64,000 nt of DNA from Bacteroidales bacterium (GCA_004552615.1 SFNZ01000001.1:1-64000), one strand, 5' to 3'; counted from the stretch's first letter, positions 44,758-54,328 are shown. Notes: a model not told the origin generated them from the sequence alone. Program-made: numbers and translations.

Positions 44758-45342
44758 ATGGCTGCTGCTTCAAACCTCAAAAACATGGCACTCTGCCTTT
44801 TCGGCACCTGCCTTATATGTTCTGCAGTCCTTGCAGGAGTTTATGCCCTTACGGCTGCTCCTATCGCGGAAACCAATGCCGCCATCCTCAAGGCTTCCAT
44901 CTCCAAGGTTCTCCCTGAGGGCGGAGAGATTTCCGAAGCCCGTGAACTGGAAGTGGGCGGAATCAAGTCCGAGTACTATGAGTGCGTAAAGGACGGCGAG
45001 ACCATCGCATTCGCGGTGAAATCCACCACAATCGGCTTCGGCGGCCCTCTCACCTTGATGGTGGGCGTGCTTCCGGGAGGCATAGTGTACAACACTTCAG
45101 TGCTTGCCCACTCGGAGACTCCGGGCCTCGGCGCCAAGTGTACCACTGACGAGAATTTCTACGGACAGTTCAGGAATTATGATGCAATGAACGGAAAGCT
45201 CACTGTCAGGAAAGACGGCGGCGACCTGGATGCCATCACGGCTTCCACCATCACTTCCAGGGCTTATGCACTTGCCGTGAAGAATGCAGTGAACGCTCTT
45301 GCGGGCGTTCCGATGCCTATTTCGGATTCACAGGCAGAATGA
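44758..45342 (+). CDS. rnfG: Rnf complex subunit G (FMN-binding)
   Basis: The 194-residue protein has one N-terminal membrane segment and a periplasmic FMN-binding domain, with GFGGPLTLMVGV and HSETPGLGAKC. The flavinylation motif, usually (S/D)GATx(S/T), reads T161-A-S-T164-I-T here. The acceptor Thr164 is kept, but the Gly and Ala before it are Ala and Ser. The start ATG 44758 has GGAGG about 8 bp upstream. The last gene bases are followed at once by AAGGAGG for rnfE. Confidence 0.95.
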   Translation: MAAASNLKNMALCLFGTCLICSAVLAGVYALTAAPIAETNAAILKASISKVLPEGGEISEARELEVGGIKSEYYECVKDGETIAFAVKSTTIGFGGPLTLMVGVLPGGIVYNTSVLAHSETPGLGAKCTTDENFYGQFRNYDAMNGKLTVRKDGGDLDAITASTITSRAYALAVKNAVNALAGVPMPISDSQAE

Positions 45343-45356
45343 AGGAGGACAAAATC

Positions 45357-45941
45357 ATGACAAAATTACAGCTTATAACAAAGGGCCTCATCAAGGACAA
45401 TCCGACATTCGTCCTGCTCCTCGGAATGTGCCCTACCCTGGCCACCACCACATCGGCGGTCAACGGACTCAGTATGGGACTTGCCACCCTCTTCGTGCTC
45501 GTCCTTTCGAACATGGCCATATCAGCCATCGCCCCTGCGGTGCCGGACAAGGTCCATATCCCTGTATATATCGTGGTAATTGCCACTTTCGTGACAGTGC
45601 TCCAGTTCCTGATGCAGGCTTTCACCCCGGGAATTTATGCCACCCTCGGACTTTTCATCCCGCTTATCGTGGTGAACTGTATCGTCCTGGGACGAGCTGA
45701 AGCATTTGCCAACAAGAACGGCATCTTCGACTCCGCCCTCGACGGAATCGGTGTCGGCCTCGGATTCACCTGCTCCCTCACTGTCATCGGACTCGTAAGG
45801 GAGATTCTCGGAAGCGGTTCCGCATTCAGCTTCAAGTTCATTCCGGGTGACGGTATCCTCGCATTCGTGATGGCTCCGGGCGCCTTCCTGGTGCTGGGCT
45901 ACCTGATGGTTCTGTTCAACAAGATTGCCAAGAAACAATAA
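45357..45941 (+). CDS. rnfE: Rnf complex subunit E (membrane)
   Basis: I start at ATG 45357 (MTKLQLITKGLIKDNPTFV), giving 194 residues, because AAGGAGG at 45343-45349 sits 7 bp upstream; a frame start at 45339 overlaps rnfG. It is a six-helix membrane protein of the RnfA/RnfE (NqrD/NqrE) type with the LLGMCPTLATTTS half-helix that forms part of the central iron-sulfur site. It ends 6 bp before rnfA. Confidence 0.95.
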   Translation: MTKLQLITKGLIKDNPTFVLLLGMCPTLATTTSAVNGLSMGLATLFVLVLSNMAISAIAPAVPDKVHIPVYIVVIATFVTVLQFLMQAFTPGIYATLGLFIPLIVVNCIVLGRAEAFANKNGIFDSALDGIGVGLGFTCSLTVIGLVREILGSGSAFSFKFIPGDGILAFVMAPGAFLVLGYLMVLFNKIAKKQ

Positions 45942-45947
45942 AGGATT

Positions 45948-46547
45948 ATGGAGATTTTACTTATCATAGTATCGGCGATATTCGTCAATAATATCGTCCT
46001 GGCGCAGTTCCTCGGCATCTGCCCGTTCCTCGGAGTGTCCAACAAACTCTCCACGGCCAGCGGAATGTCCGCAGCTGTCTGCTTCGTGATCACACTTGCG
46101 ACGATAGTCACATATCTGCTCAACAACTTCCTGCTTGTCCCGCTCGGGCTTGAGTTCCTGCAGACAATATCCTTCATCCTGGTCATCGCCGCCCTCGTGC
46201 AGATGGTCGAGATAGTGCTCAAGAAAGTGAGCCCGTCCCTGTATCAGGCCCTCGGAATATTCCTCCCGCTCATCACTACGAACTGCGCCGTCCTCGGTGT
46301 GGCTATCACGGTGGTTACCAAGGAGTTCACATTCGGAGGCGAGGCCCACATGCTCAACCTCGGGGAGTCAGTCGTTTATGCTCTCGCCACATCCGTGGGC
46401 TACGGACTCGCAATGGTCCTGTTCTCCGGAATGCGTGAGCAGCTCGCCCTCAATGATGTGCCGAAAGCCTTCAAGGGAGTGCCTATCGCCCTCGTGACTG
46501 TCAGCATCCTCGCCATGGCCTTCATGGGATTTTCCGGGATTGTATAA
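45948..46547 (+). CDS. rnfA: Rnf complex subunit A (membrane)
   Basis: The 199-residue membrane protein has six helices and the [19 protein letters not shown] signature, with the conserved Cys of the intramembrane [2Fe-2S] site. It pairs with RnfE in the core. The gene order RseC-B-C-D-G-E-A is the one usual in Bacteroidales. The operon ends here: AT-rich sequence follows, and a new promoter appears near 46591. Confidence 0.95.
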   Translation: MEILLIIVSAIFVNNIVLAQFLGICPFLGVSNKLSTASGMSAAVCFVITLATIVTYLLNNFLLVPLGLEFLQTISFILVIAALVQMVEIVLKKVSPSLYQALGIFLPLITTNCAVLGVAITVVTKEFTFGGEAHMLNLGESVVYALATSVGYGLAMVLFSGMREQLALNDVPKAFKGVPIALVTVSILAMAFMGFSGIV

Positions 46548-46590
46548 TAATTGTACCCCTTTGGGACATCGCAATACGGCAGATAATGCT

Positions 46591-46598
46591 TATATTTG
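46591..46598 (+). promoter_or_regulatory. -7 element before the small barrel gene
   Basis: TATATTTG fits TAnnTTTG, 53 bp before ATG 46652. A TTTG occurs at 46560-46563, but the spacing (27 bp) is too long to count as its -33. Confidence 0.4.
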
Positions 46599-46651
46599 TT
46601 CTTTGAGGTTGTGATATCCTCATAGATTGTTTAATTTAAATTTGGGCAATT

Positions 46652-47128
46652 ATGAAAAAGACGCTAATTATCATTGCGGCTGTCCTCGGTTTTGCAGTTG
46701 CTGCATCCGCACAGCCTAAGGCGATCGGAGGCCGTCTCGGCTATGGTATCGAGGCCAGTTACCAGCATTATCTCGGTGACCCTAACTTCCTGGAGATCAA
46801 TGCGGGAATCTGGGGTCTCAGCGACATCGGATTCAAGGCTACCGGTATCTATAATTTCGTGTTTGCACAGCCGGCATGGAGTCCCAGAGGCTTCTGGTCA
46901 TGGTATGCAGGTCCCGGAGTGACATTCGGAACTACGGCGTACAACGAGAAGAACGGCAAATTCTTCTTCGGACTGGTCGGACAGATCGGCCTCGAGTACG
47001 AGTTCTGGTTCCCGCTGCAGCTCTCAGCTGATCTCCGTCCTACATTCGGATTCTGCGACAGCGAATTCTACAAGGACGGAATATCTTACGGATTCATTCC
47101 GACTATCAGCATCAGATATGCATTTTAA
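46652..47128 (+). CDS. Small secreted or outer-membrane beta-barrel protein
   Basis: The 158-residue protein has a clear signal peptide (MKKTLIIIAAVLGFAVAASA) and a mature region of alternating strands (GGRLGYGIEASYQHYLG, WYAGPGVTFG, FFGLVGQIGLEYEF, LQLSADLRPTFGF), ending in strand-like IPTISIRYAF. This is typical of small eight-stranded outer-membrane barrels. The aromatic C-terminal Phe supports that. It stands alone, between its own likely promoter and a terminator. Function unknown. Confidence 0.75.
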   Translation: MKKTLIIIAAVLGFAVAASAQPKAIGGRLGYGIEASYQHYLGDPNFLEINAGIWGLSDIGFKATGIYNFVFAQPAWSPRGFWSWYAGPGVTFGTTAYNEKNGKFFFGLVGQIGLEYEFWFPLQLSADLRPTFGFCDSEFYKDGISYGFIPTISIRYAF

Positions 47129-47139
47129 TTAACCTGATA

Positions 47140-47176
47140 AAGAGGTGGCGGTGAGTGTATCCCGGCACCTCTTTTT
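47140..47176 (+). terminator. Rho-independent terminator after the small barrel gene
   Basis: AAAGAGGTG pairs with CACCTCTTT around a loop of about 18 nt and is followed by T residues. It separates the barrel gene from the response regulator gene. Confidence 0.8.
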
Positions 47177-47189
47177 AAAACCGTAATCT

Positions 47190-47912
47190 ATGATACGTTG
47201 CATAGCGATTGATGCGGAGCCTGCTGCACTGAAGCGGCTGGAGACATATATCACGCGGGTCCCGTTCCTTCAGCTTGTGGGCTCGTGCCGGGATGCCGTG
47301 TCCGCAAGAAAGTATATCGAGGAGAATATCGTGGATGCGGTGTTCATGGACATCAATCTTCCGGGAGAGAACGGAATAGAGCTTGCACGTTCCCTCGTCA
47401 CCCCTCCTATTCTGGTGCTCATCTCCGACAAGCCGGACTATGCCCTGGAGGGATATAAGCTCAACGCTGCTGACTATCTTCTCAAGCCTTATTCACAAGA
47501 CAGTTTCATAAAGGCTGCCGAGAAGGTGAGGCTGCAGTATATCCTGCGTTCCGGGGCCGTTTCGGTTTCAGGTGCAGACTATGATGACGCGATTTTCTTC
47601 AAGACGGACTACAAGGTGGTCCGGGTCAGCATTCCTTCGATAATATGCGTGGAGGGCATGAGCGAGTACCTCAAGATTCACACCGACTCACAGGACTCCC
47701 AGTATGTCATCCTGATGAGCATGAAGAAACTGGAGGACCGTCTTCCGTCCTCGTTCATGCGCATCCACAAGTCTTATATCATCAACCTCAAGAAAATCAA
47801 CGAGGTGTCCCGCAGCCGAGTGTCGCTTCAGAACGGGATGATTGTCCCGATTGGGGATATGTACAAGGAAGTGTTCCAGGCATATCTCGACAGCAAGTTC
47901 CTCGGGAAATAA
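47190..47912 (+). CDS. LytTR-family response regulator with altered acidic pocket
   Basis: The 240-residue protein has a receiver domain (1-120) and a C-terminal LytTR DNA-binding domain (about 140-240; FFKTDYKVVRVSIPSIICVE, SFMRIHKSYIINLKKI). The phospho-acceptor D54 (FMDINLPG) and K99 (LLKP) are present. The N-terminal acidic pair, normally DDEP, reads D8-A9-E10-P11, so a residue that binds Mg2+ is replaced by Ala. No histidine kinase gene is adjacent; the neighbour is convergent cls. It may work independently of phosphorylation (inference). Confidence 0.9.
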   Translation: MIRCIAIDAEPAALKRLETYITRVPFLQLVGSCRDAVSARKYIEENIVDAVFMDINLPGENGIELARSLVTPPILVLISDKPDYALEGYKLNAADYLLKPYSQDSFIKAAEKVRLQYILRSGAVSVSGADYDDAIFFKTDYKVVRVSIPSIICVEGMSEYLKIHTDSQDSQYVILMSMKKLEDRLPSSFMRIHKSYIINLKKINEVSRSRVSLQNGMIVPIGDMYKEVFQAYLDSKFLGK

Positions 47913-47926
47913 ATCGGCCGGGCCAG

Positions 47927-49498
47927 TTACAGCAAAGCCGCGAACAGCCTGATAATGCGTTGTACGATTTTCCTGTACAGCGGTCTTTTCATCCACTCTT
48001 CCAGGGTGACCTCCTTTGAGGCCTCCATGTCTTTCAGGAAAATGGCCTTGTTGACCTTGGCTGCAGTAATGTCATAGATATAGGCATTGAGTTCGTAGTC
48101 CAGGTTGAAACTGCGGAAATCCATGTTCGCAGAACCAATCTCGGACAGATAGTCGTCGCTGACAAATGTCTTGGAATGTATGAAACGGCCTTCCCGTTCG
48201 TAAATCTTCACCCCGGCTTTGAGACATTCCGTGAAATATGACCTGTTGGCAGGCCCCATGAAGAACAGGTCAGCCTTCTTCGGTACCATCACCCTTACAT
48301 CCACTCCGCTCAAAGCCGCTGACTGCAGGGCCTGGAGCATCGGCTCCGGAGGTACGAAATACGGCGTCTGGATATAGATATATTTCCTGGCGTGCTGGAC
48401 GGCCCATACGGCCCCCATGTGGATAATACCCCATCTTGACTCAGGCTCGTCAGGCACAATCTGGATCAGGATGTCATTCCCTTTCAGCTTGAAATTCATG
48501 TCGAGACTGTGAATCGGGGCCTTTGCGAGAGCTTCCGCCATGCCGTTGCCTTCCATGTCATCCGCAGGATTATCTGCTTGGGATTCAGATATTTCCATGG
48601 AAGCGCATGAGGGGTCCGAAGTGGCGCACATAGGGAAATACTTTGAGAAATCCTCGTCGACTTCTCCGTCGGCCGTTATCCACGTGTTCAGGAAACTGTA
48701 TTGCAGGCCTGCCACGGCATTGCCTGTAATCCGCAGATGGGTGTCCCTCCACCTGACGAAATAGTCATCGCTGATGTTCATTCCGCCGGTATATCCGATT
48801 TTTCCGTCTATCACCACTATCTTCCTGTGGTCGCGGTAGTTGAGCTGCGTGACGAGATTTACGAGCGGCCATCTCGGCTTGGTGAACTTCACCACTTCCA
48901 CCCCGGCATTCTTCATTTCGTTGTAGTACCTCGGACGGATTGCAATGTTGGCGATGTTTTCATGTATGAACCTCACCTTCACTCCTTCCCGGGCTTTCTG
49001 CATCAGCATTTCCTTGATCTGCTGGCTGCCCTTGTCCTGACGGAAATAGAAATATTCCATGTGGATATATTCCTTTGCATTCCTCAGGTCCTCTATGAGC
49101 AGGTCGAACTTCCGTCTTCCGGACGTGATGATTTCGAGACTGTTACCGTTCGTCACGCAAGTGGAGGCCTCTGTGGACAGAAGCTTTGCGAGAGTCTTGT
49201 ATTCGCGTTTTACGAGATTGTCCGCTCCATGCCCGAACAGCAGTTCATGCACCTGTGCACCGGCCCTCGTCCCGAACACCTCAATGAATTTCCTGTGCTT
49301 CTTCTTGAAGAACCACGACTGCCTGAGGTTGATTCCCACCATAAGATAGAGAACGAGGCCGACAATCGGGAGCAGTGTGATGACCAGTATCCAGGCAATC
49401 TTCTTGGAGGAGTCCCCGTCATCGAATATGATGACTATCACTGTCCCCAGAATCACAAGGGCCAGGAATAATGACAATATGACGGAGAATACCTGCAT
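47927..49498 (-). CDS. cls: Cardiolipin synthase (PLD family)
   Basis: The 523-residue protein has two N-terminal membrane segments (about 1-60) and two phospholipase-D HKD motifs: HRKIVVIDG near 223 and HSKTFVSDD near 438. Each is followed by the usual GG or GSANMD. It joins two phosphatidylglycerols to cardiolipin and glycerol at the inner membrane. It is the last gene of a minus-strand run glpK-glpF-cls, 20 bp after glpF, which links glycerol uptake with phospholipid synthesis. Confidence 0.93.
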   Translation of the reverse strand: MQVFSVILSLFLALVILGTVIVIIFDDGDSSKKIAWILVITLLPIVGLVLYLMVGINLRQSWFFKKKHRKFIEVFGTRAGAQVHELLFGHGADNLVKREYKTLAKLLSTEASTCVTNGNSLEIITSGRRKFDLLIEDLRNAKEYIHMEYFYFRQDKGSQQIKEMLMQKAREGVKVRFIHENIANIAIRPRYYNEMKNAGVEVVKFTKPRWPLVNLVTQLNYRDHRKIVVIDGKIGYTGGMNISDDYFVRWRDTHLRITGNAVAGLQYSFLNTWITADGEVDEDFSKYFPMCATSDPSCASMEISESQADNPADDMEGNGMAEALAKAPIHSLDMNFKLKGNDILIQIVPDEPESRWGIIHMGAVWAVQHARKYIYIQTPYFVPPEPMLQALQSAALSGVDVRVMVPKKADLFFMGPANRSYFTECLKAGVKIYEREGRFIHSKTFVSDDYLSEIGSANMDFRSFNLDYELNAYIYDITAAKVNKAIFLKDMEASKEVTLEEWMKRPLYRKIVQRIIRLFAALL

Positions 49499-49518
49499 TG
49501 CAAGTCAATCCGTAAGTA

Positions 49519-50271
49519 TCAATATACAACCAGGAACAGCCCGGCTGCTGCAACTGCACCGAGAAGAGGTCCGGCCACCGGAACCCAGCTGTAGCCCCAT
49601 CCGCTGTCCCGCTTGCCTTCAATCGGCAATATGAAATGCGCGAATCTCGGACCGAGATCCCTGGCGGGATTCATCGCATATCCCGTAGTGCCTCCGAGGG
49701 ACATGCCGAGAGCCATGATCAAATAGGTGACAGGGAATGCTCCCAGGCCACCCTCCGAAATCGTTGTGCCCATGATGTTCGCCGTGTTGCCGGACGTGCC
49801 AAGGGCGAGGATTATGAACACCAGAAGGCAGGTTGCGATGAACTCGCTGAGGAAATTGACACTCTTGTGCTCGATTGCCGGCATGGTGCAGAATGTTCCG
49901 AGCATTCCGTCAGGATTGCCGGAGGATGCCTTGTAATGGTCTGAATAGAAGATATATACGAGCAGGGCTCCGCAGAATCCGCCGAGCATCTGGGCTATGG
50001 CATAGGGCAGCAGGAATCCCCATTCGAATTTCCCGGCAGCCGCCAATCCGAGGCTTACTGCAGGATTGAGATGCGCCCCGGAATAAGGGCCTGCTATGAA
50101 GACGCCGCACATTACGGCGAATCCCCAGGCCATCGTGATCACTATCCAGCCGGCACCCTTGGCCTTGGATTTCTCAAGCGTGCAGGCGGCGCACACACCG
50201 TCTCCGAGGAGAATCATCACCATCGTGCCGATGAACTCGAACACGCATTTGTCGAAAAGTGTCAGTTCCAT
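49519..50271 (-). CDS. glpF: Glycerol uptake facilitator (MIP family)
   Basis: The 250-residue membrane channel has the two NPA loops of the aquaporin family: SGAHLNPAVSLG near 66 and YAMNPARDLGPR near 197. The Asp after the second NPA (NPARD) marks aquaglyceroporins rather than water channels. It lets glycerol enter the cell. It lies 15 bp downstream of glpK on the same strand. Confidence 0.94.
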   Translation of the reverse strand: MELTLFDKCVFEFIGTMVMILLGDGVCAACTLEKSKAKGAGWIVITMAWGFAVMCGVFIAGPYSGAHLNPAVSLGLAAAGKFEWGFLLPYAIAQMLGGFCGALLVYIFYSDHYKASSGNPDGMLGTFCTMPAIEHKSVNFLSEFIATCLLVFIILALGTSGNTANIMGTTISEGGLGAFPVTYLIMALGMSLGGTTGYAMNPARDLGPRFAHFILPIEGKRDSGWGYSWVPVAGPLLGAVAAAGLFLVVY

Positions 50272-50286
50272 ATTGCTGTTCAGATA

Positions 50287-51780
50287 TTATTCGTTCTTTC
50301 CCGAGAGGGCCCTTCCGATAGCGTCCCTCCAACCGTTCCTGAGATTCATGACCTTCTCGGCAGGGGCGAGCGGACTGAATTCGGTTTCGGCCGACCACTG
50401 CTGCTTGATCTCGTCGAGATCCTTCCAGTAGCCGGTGGCAAGACCTGCAAGGTAGCAGGCTCCCATGGCCGTCGTTTCAGTCACCTTCGGACGAATCACC
50501 CTCGTGCCGAGGATATCGGCCTGGAACTGCATCATCAGGTTGTTCCTCGAAGCTCCACCGTCCACCTTGAGCTCGGCAAGCTTCACTCCGGCATCCTTCT
50601 CCATGGCATTGACTATGTCCATTGTCTGGAATGCAATGCCCTCCAATGCGGCCCTGGCGATATGTGCGGCCGTGGTCCCGCGTGTAAGTCCGTATATGCA
50701 GCCTTTCGCATACTGGTCCCAATAAGGGGCCCCGAGACCGGTGAGGGCCGGTACGAAATACACTCCTCCATTGTCAGGGACCGTCATTGCAAGTGCCTCT
50801 ACCTCGGAGGATGACTTGATTATTCCCAGTCCGTCACGCAGCCACTGTACGACCGAACCGGCCACGAAAATGCTGCCTTCCAGGGCGTAGTTTACCTTGT
50901 CCCCAATCTTCCATGCCACGGTGGTCAGGAGGTTGTTCTCTGACAGGATTGGCTTCTCACCTGTGTTCATCAGGAGGAAACATCCTGTCCCGTAAGTGTT
51001 CTTGACAGATCCCGGGGTAGTGCACATCTGTCCGAAAAGTGCGGCCTGCTGGTCGCCTGCTATTCCGGCAATCGGAACCTCATGGGCGAATATCGTCGTC
51101 TTCGTGTACCCGTAGATCTCGCTGGATGAACGGACTTCCGGCATCATTGACTCAGGGATGCAGAACAGATTCAGCAGTTCCTTGTCCCAGCTGAGCGTAT
51201 GGATGTTGAAAAGCATTGTCCTCGAGGCGTTGCTGACATCGGTCACGTGGCATCCGCCTCTCGTAAGATTCCATATCAGCCATGTATCCACTGTGCCGAA
51301 ACGCAGTTTTCCGGCCTCTGCCCTCTGCCTCGCGCCGGGCACGTTGTTCAGGATCCATCTTATCTTGGTGGCGCTGAAATATGCGTCTATAATCAGGCCG
51401 GTCTTTTCGCGGATGAATCCGGTAAGTCCCTGGTCCTTGAGCGAATCGCAGTACTCGGATGTCCTCCTGTCCTGCCAGACTATGGCGTTGTATACCGGTT
51501 CACCCGTCTCGGCGTCCCATACGATGGTGGTCTCGCGCTGGTTGGTGATGCCGATTCCGGCAATGTCCAGGCCGTTGATGCCCATCGATGTTATGGCCTC
51601 GGCCACCACGGAAGCCTCGGAGGACCAGATGTCCTTCGGGTCATGCTCCACCCAGCCCGGTTTCGGGAAATGCTGCGGGAATTCTTTCTGTGCAGATGCG
51701 CAGATACGTCCACCGTGGTCGAAGACAATCGCCCTGGAGGAACTGGTGCCCTGGTCAAGGGCGAGTATGTACTGCTCCAT
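50287..51780 (-). CDS. glpK: Glycerol kinase
   Basis: The 497-residue FGGY kinase begins [20 protein letters not shown] and contains [28 protein letters not shown] and [16 protein letters not shown] sequence ([17 protein letters not shown]). It phosphorylates glycerol to sn-glycerol 3-phosphate. The length is that of GlpK. It is 33 bp after rpoN and 15 bp before glpF. No glpD gene for the next oxidative step is present in the window. Confidence 0.96.
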   Translation of the reverse strand: MEQYILALDQGTSSSRAIVFDHGGRICASAQKEFPQHFPKPGWVEHDPKDIWSSEASVVAEAITSMGINGLDIAGIGITNQRETTIVWDAETGEPVYNAIVWQDRRTSEYCDSLKDQGLTGFIREKTGLIIDAYFSATKIRWILNNVPGARQRAEAGKLRFGTVDTWLIWNLTRGGCHVTDVSNASRTMLFNIHTLSWDKELLNLFCIPESMMPEVRSSSEIYGYTKTTIFAHEVPIAGIAGDQQAALFGQMCTTPGSVKNTYGTGCFLLMNTGEKPILSENNLLTTVAWKIGDKVNYALEGSIFVAGSVVQWLRDGLGIIKSSSEVEALAMTVPDNGGVYFVPALTGLGAPYWDQYAKGCIYGLTRGTTAAHIARAALEGIAFQTMDIVNAMEKDAGVKLAELKVDGGASRNNLMMQFQADILGTRVIRPKVTETTAMGACYLAGLATGYWKDLDEIKQQWSAETEFSPLAPAEKVMNLRNGWRDAIGRALSGKNE

Positions 51781-51813
51781 AATTATCGTGTTTTAATGTC
51801 ATTAGTGTCTGTG

Positions 51814-53232
51814 TCAGAGCTCTTTGCGTAGCCTTGCCTTCGGTATGCCGAGCTGGTCGCGGTATTTCGCAATCGTCCTTCTCGCCACCTTGTAGCCTTT
51901 CTCGTTCATGATGCTGACGAGCTGGTCGTCGGTGAGCGGCTTGTGCTTGTCCTCATTGTCCACGCATTCCTGCAGGACTTTCTTGAGCTCCCTCGTGGAG
52001 ACCTCTTCTCCCTGCTGGTTCTCAAGTCCTTCGGAGAAAAAATATTTCAGCGGGAAAATTCCGAAATGGGTCTCTATGTATTTGCTGTTCACCACTCTCG
52101 AGATGGTGGATATGTCGAATCCTGTCTTCGCGGCAATATCCTTCAGCACCATAGGCCTGAGATTCGACTCGTCTCCGTCGATGAAATAATCATGCTGGTA
52201 GTCCACTATGGCCTGCATGGTGCTCAGCAGGGTGTTGTGCCTCTGCTTGAGTGCCTCCACGAACCATTTGGCGGAGTCCATCTTCTGTTTCACGAATGTG
52301 GCTGCCTCTTTCTTCTGCCTCTCGGACGATGTGGACGCCTCCATCAGCAGGTCAGCGTATTTCTTGTTGATGCGTATCTCCGGGATGGAGAATCTCGGCA
52401 TGCTGAGTTTCAGCTCCCCGTCCTCGAGTTCGAGCACGAAATCAGGGACGATCTGCTGGGCCTGGTCATTGTACGAATCGTCAATCTGTCCTCCCGGAGA
52501 AGGATTCAGTTTCACAATCCTGGCCATCGCCGCCTTCATTTCCGTCTCGTCCAGCCCGAGCCGGCTCATTATCCTCTGGAAATGCTTATTCGAGAATTCC
52601 TGGAAATATTCGCTCACGATTCTCCTTGCATTCGTCACGTCCTCAGTCTGTTTCAATCCCTTGAGCTGTATCAGCAGACATTCCCTGAGGTCTCTGGCAC
52701 CGATTCCGGGCGGATCGAACTCCTGTATCACTTTCAGTATTTCCAGCACCTCGTCCTCGTCGGTATTGATGTTCATCCTGAATGCGAGGTCGTCCACGAG
52801 GCTGTCAATGTCCCTTCTCAGATACCCGTCGTCATCCAGGCTCCCGATGATGAATGCCGCGATGTTGTACTGGTGCTCGGACAGATTCCGGAATCCGAGC
52901 TGCTCCATGAGACTCTGGGTGAAACTCTCCTTGACGGAGAAAGTATTGTATTGAGGCCGTTCGTCCTTGCCGTAATTGTTCACCCTCAGCCGGTATTCCG
53001 GAATCGAATCGTCATCCTTGATTTCCGACAGGGAGATTTCCCTCGGCTGGTTGTCATCGTCAGTATCGTCCTTGCTCTCCGGAACGTCGTCATCCAGTAC
53101 AGGATTCTCCTCGAGCTCTTTACGGATTCTCTGTTCCAGTTCCTGGACCGGAAGCTCGATGAGCTTTATGGTCTGGATCTGGAGCGGTGAAAGCTTCTGG
53201 ACCTGCTTGAGGGTTAATTCCTGTTTGAGCAT
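51814..53232 (-). CDS. rpoN: RNA polymerase sigma-54 factor
   Basis: The 472-residue protein has region I (MLKQELTLKQVQKLSPLQ, glutamine-rich), an acidic region II, the core-binding and HTH domains, and the C-terminal RpoN box ARRTIAKYRDQLGIPKARL that contacts the -24 promoter element. Sigma-54 needs an AAA+ activator of the NtrC type; none is in the window. The gene lies in a minus-strand run between the SPOR gene and glpK, 14 bp after the SPOR stop. Confidence 0.97.
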   Translation of the reverse strand: MLKQELTLKQVQKLSPLQIQTIKLIELPVQELEQRIRKELEENPVLDDDVPESKDDTDDDNQPREISLSEIKDDDSIPEYRLRVNNYGKDERPQYNTFSVKESFTQSLMEQLGFRNLSEHQYNIAAFIIGSLDDDGYLRRDIDSLVDDLAFRMNINTDEDEVLEILKVIQEFDPPGIGARDLRECLLIQLKGLKQTEDVTNARRIVSEYFQEFSNKHFQRIMSRLGLDETEMKAAMARIVKLNPSPGGQIDDSYNDQAQQIVPDFVLELEDGELKLSMPRFSIPEIRINKKYADLLMEASTSSERQKKEAATFVKQKMDSAKWFVEALKQRHNTLLSTMQAIVDYQHDYFIDGDESNLRPMVLKDIAAKTGFDISTISRVVNSKYIETHFGIFPLKYFFSEGLENQQGEEVSTRELKKVLQECVDNEDKHKPLTDDQLVSIMNEKGYKVARRTIAKYRDQLGIPKARLRKEL

Positions 53233-53246
53233 TGTATAATCGGGGT

Positions 53247-53831
53247 TTATTGATTGTCTGGGAATGATCTGGATACCTTCACTGTGTCAACAGTGTAGGT
53301 GTGCTTCCTGTCCGGTGCAGGGAACTCTATGTTCTCCCTGACCACGATGGCGTCAGGATAGGACGGTTTCACTTTCCGGAGGAATTCCATGGCTTCAGAC
53401 TTGGTCCTGAAATCTCCGGCCACCACCTTGAAGAACGGGTTCTGGTAGCTCCTGTAGGCCGGTACTCCCGGATAGGCGAGGGCGAATTTCTTCATGACCT
53501 GCTCGGAAGTGTTGCGCGCGTTCTGGCTGTTCACGAAAAATATCCTCACCCTGTATCCGCTGAGTTTTCTGGAAGGGTTGTTTTCAATGTGCCTGCGCAT
53601 TGCGTCCGTGATGGCCTGCGACTGGTGAATCTTCACGTCACCTTCGCCGGAAGAGCTGCCGCCCAGCATGTTGAATACGGATTTTCCCATCAGGGCGGAG
53701 TCGAGGACGGCTGACTGGCGTATCACCAGGGAATCCGCCGTGAGGGCCTGTGCCCATACCCGGCCGCTATTACCTGCGAGTAAAGCCAGGATTGCGGCCA
53801 ATGTGATTGCTGTTATCTGTTTACTGTTCAT
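53247..53831 (-). CDS. Secreted SPOR-domain protein
   Basis: The 194-residue protein has a signal peptide (LAAILALLAGNSGRVWA) and a C-terminal SPOR-like domain (about 95-170: GYRVRIFFVNSQNARNTSEQ, FFKVVAGDFRTKSEAMEFL). SPOR domains bind denuded glycan strands at division septa. It has no catalytic domain. The gene overlaps the end of the upstream LEA lipoprotein gene by 11 bp and precedes rpoN by 14 bp, so the three are probably cotranscribed. Confidence 0.85.
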   Translation of the reverse strand: MNSKQITAITLAAILALLAGNSGRVWAQALTADSLVIRQSAVLDSALMGKSVFNMLGGSSSGEGDVKIHQSQAITDAMRRHIENNPSRKLSGYRVRIFFVNSQNARNTSEQVMKKFALAYPGVPAYRSYQNPFFKVVAGDFRTKSEAMEFLRKVKPSYPDAIVVRENIEFPAPDRKHTYTVDTVKVSRSFPDNQ

Positions 53832-54327
53832 ATTTCGTGTTTCTTCTGCTTTGGGCCTTGACCATGTTTATAATCTTGTCAAGACGTTCCTGCTCCAGAT
53901 TGACTTTCATCTTCACGCCTCTGGAGCGTATCCATGCATTGACGTCCAATGTCACCTCGGCAGGGTCAATCCTGTCGGCGTTCCTGAACAGTGGCAGGGC
54001 GTCCAGCAGGGAAATCCCGTCTGCAAGCCGGGCCTCCACTTTGACTTCATATTTTCCGGAAGACCTCTTCTTCACTGTCACCGGGTCAGCGGTGAAATCG
54101 ACATAATGTATGCCATGATAGTAGATTGATCCGGAAATGTCATTCAGTGTGAATGTCGCGGACGGGTTCTCGACCCCTATCAGGGCTCCTGCCTTGATGC
54201 CTCTCAAGCCTCTCGGCGTGACGTCCGTCAACTCGAATGATGTCAGACGTATCTTGTCCATTTTACCGCAGCCTGCAATCATCAGGATACAAAATGCTTC
54301 AGCCGCGACCAATAACCATTTTCTCAT
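53821..54327 (-). CDS. LEA-type (WHy-like) lipoprotein
   Basis: I start at ATG 54327 (MRKWLLVAAEAFCILMIAGC), giving 168 residues with a clear lipobox. The longer frame to 54378 would place the -7 box inside the gene. The mature part matches the LEA2/WHy pattern (GLRGIKAGALIGVENPSATF, YVDFTADPVTVKKRSSG). Such lipoproteins are often placed in the outer membrane or periplasm; their role is unclear. It is the first gene of the run leading to rpoN and overlaps the SPOR gene. Confidence 0.75.
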   Translation of the reverse strand: MRKWLLVAAEAFCILMIAGCGKMDKIRLTSFELTDVTPRGLRGIKAGALIGVENPSATFTLNDISGSIYYHGIHYVDFTADPVTVKKRSSGKYEVKVEARLADGISLLDALPLFRNADRIDPAEVTLDVNAWIRSRGVKMKVNLEQERLDKIINMVKAQSRRNTKYEQ

Positions 54328-54328
54328 C

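Noticed and set aside
51943..53190. 415-codon plus-strand frame antisense to rpoN
   Set aside because: The sequence is a shadow of the sigma-54 gene, with a His/Leu/Val-rich composition and no domain.
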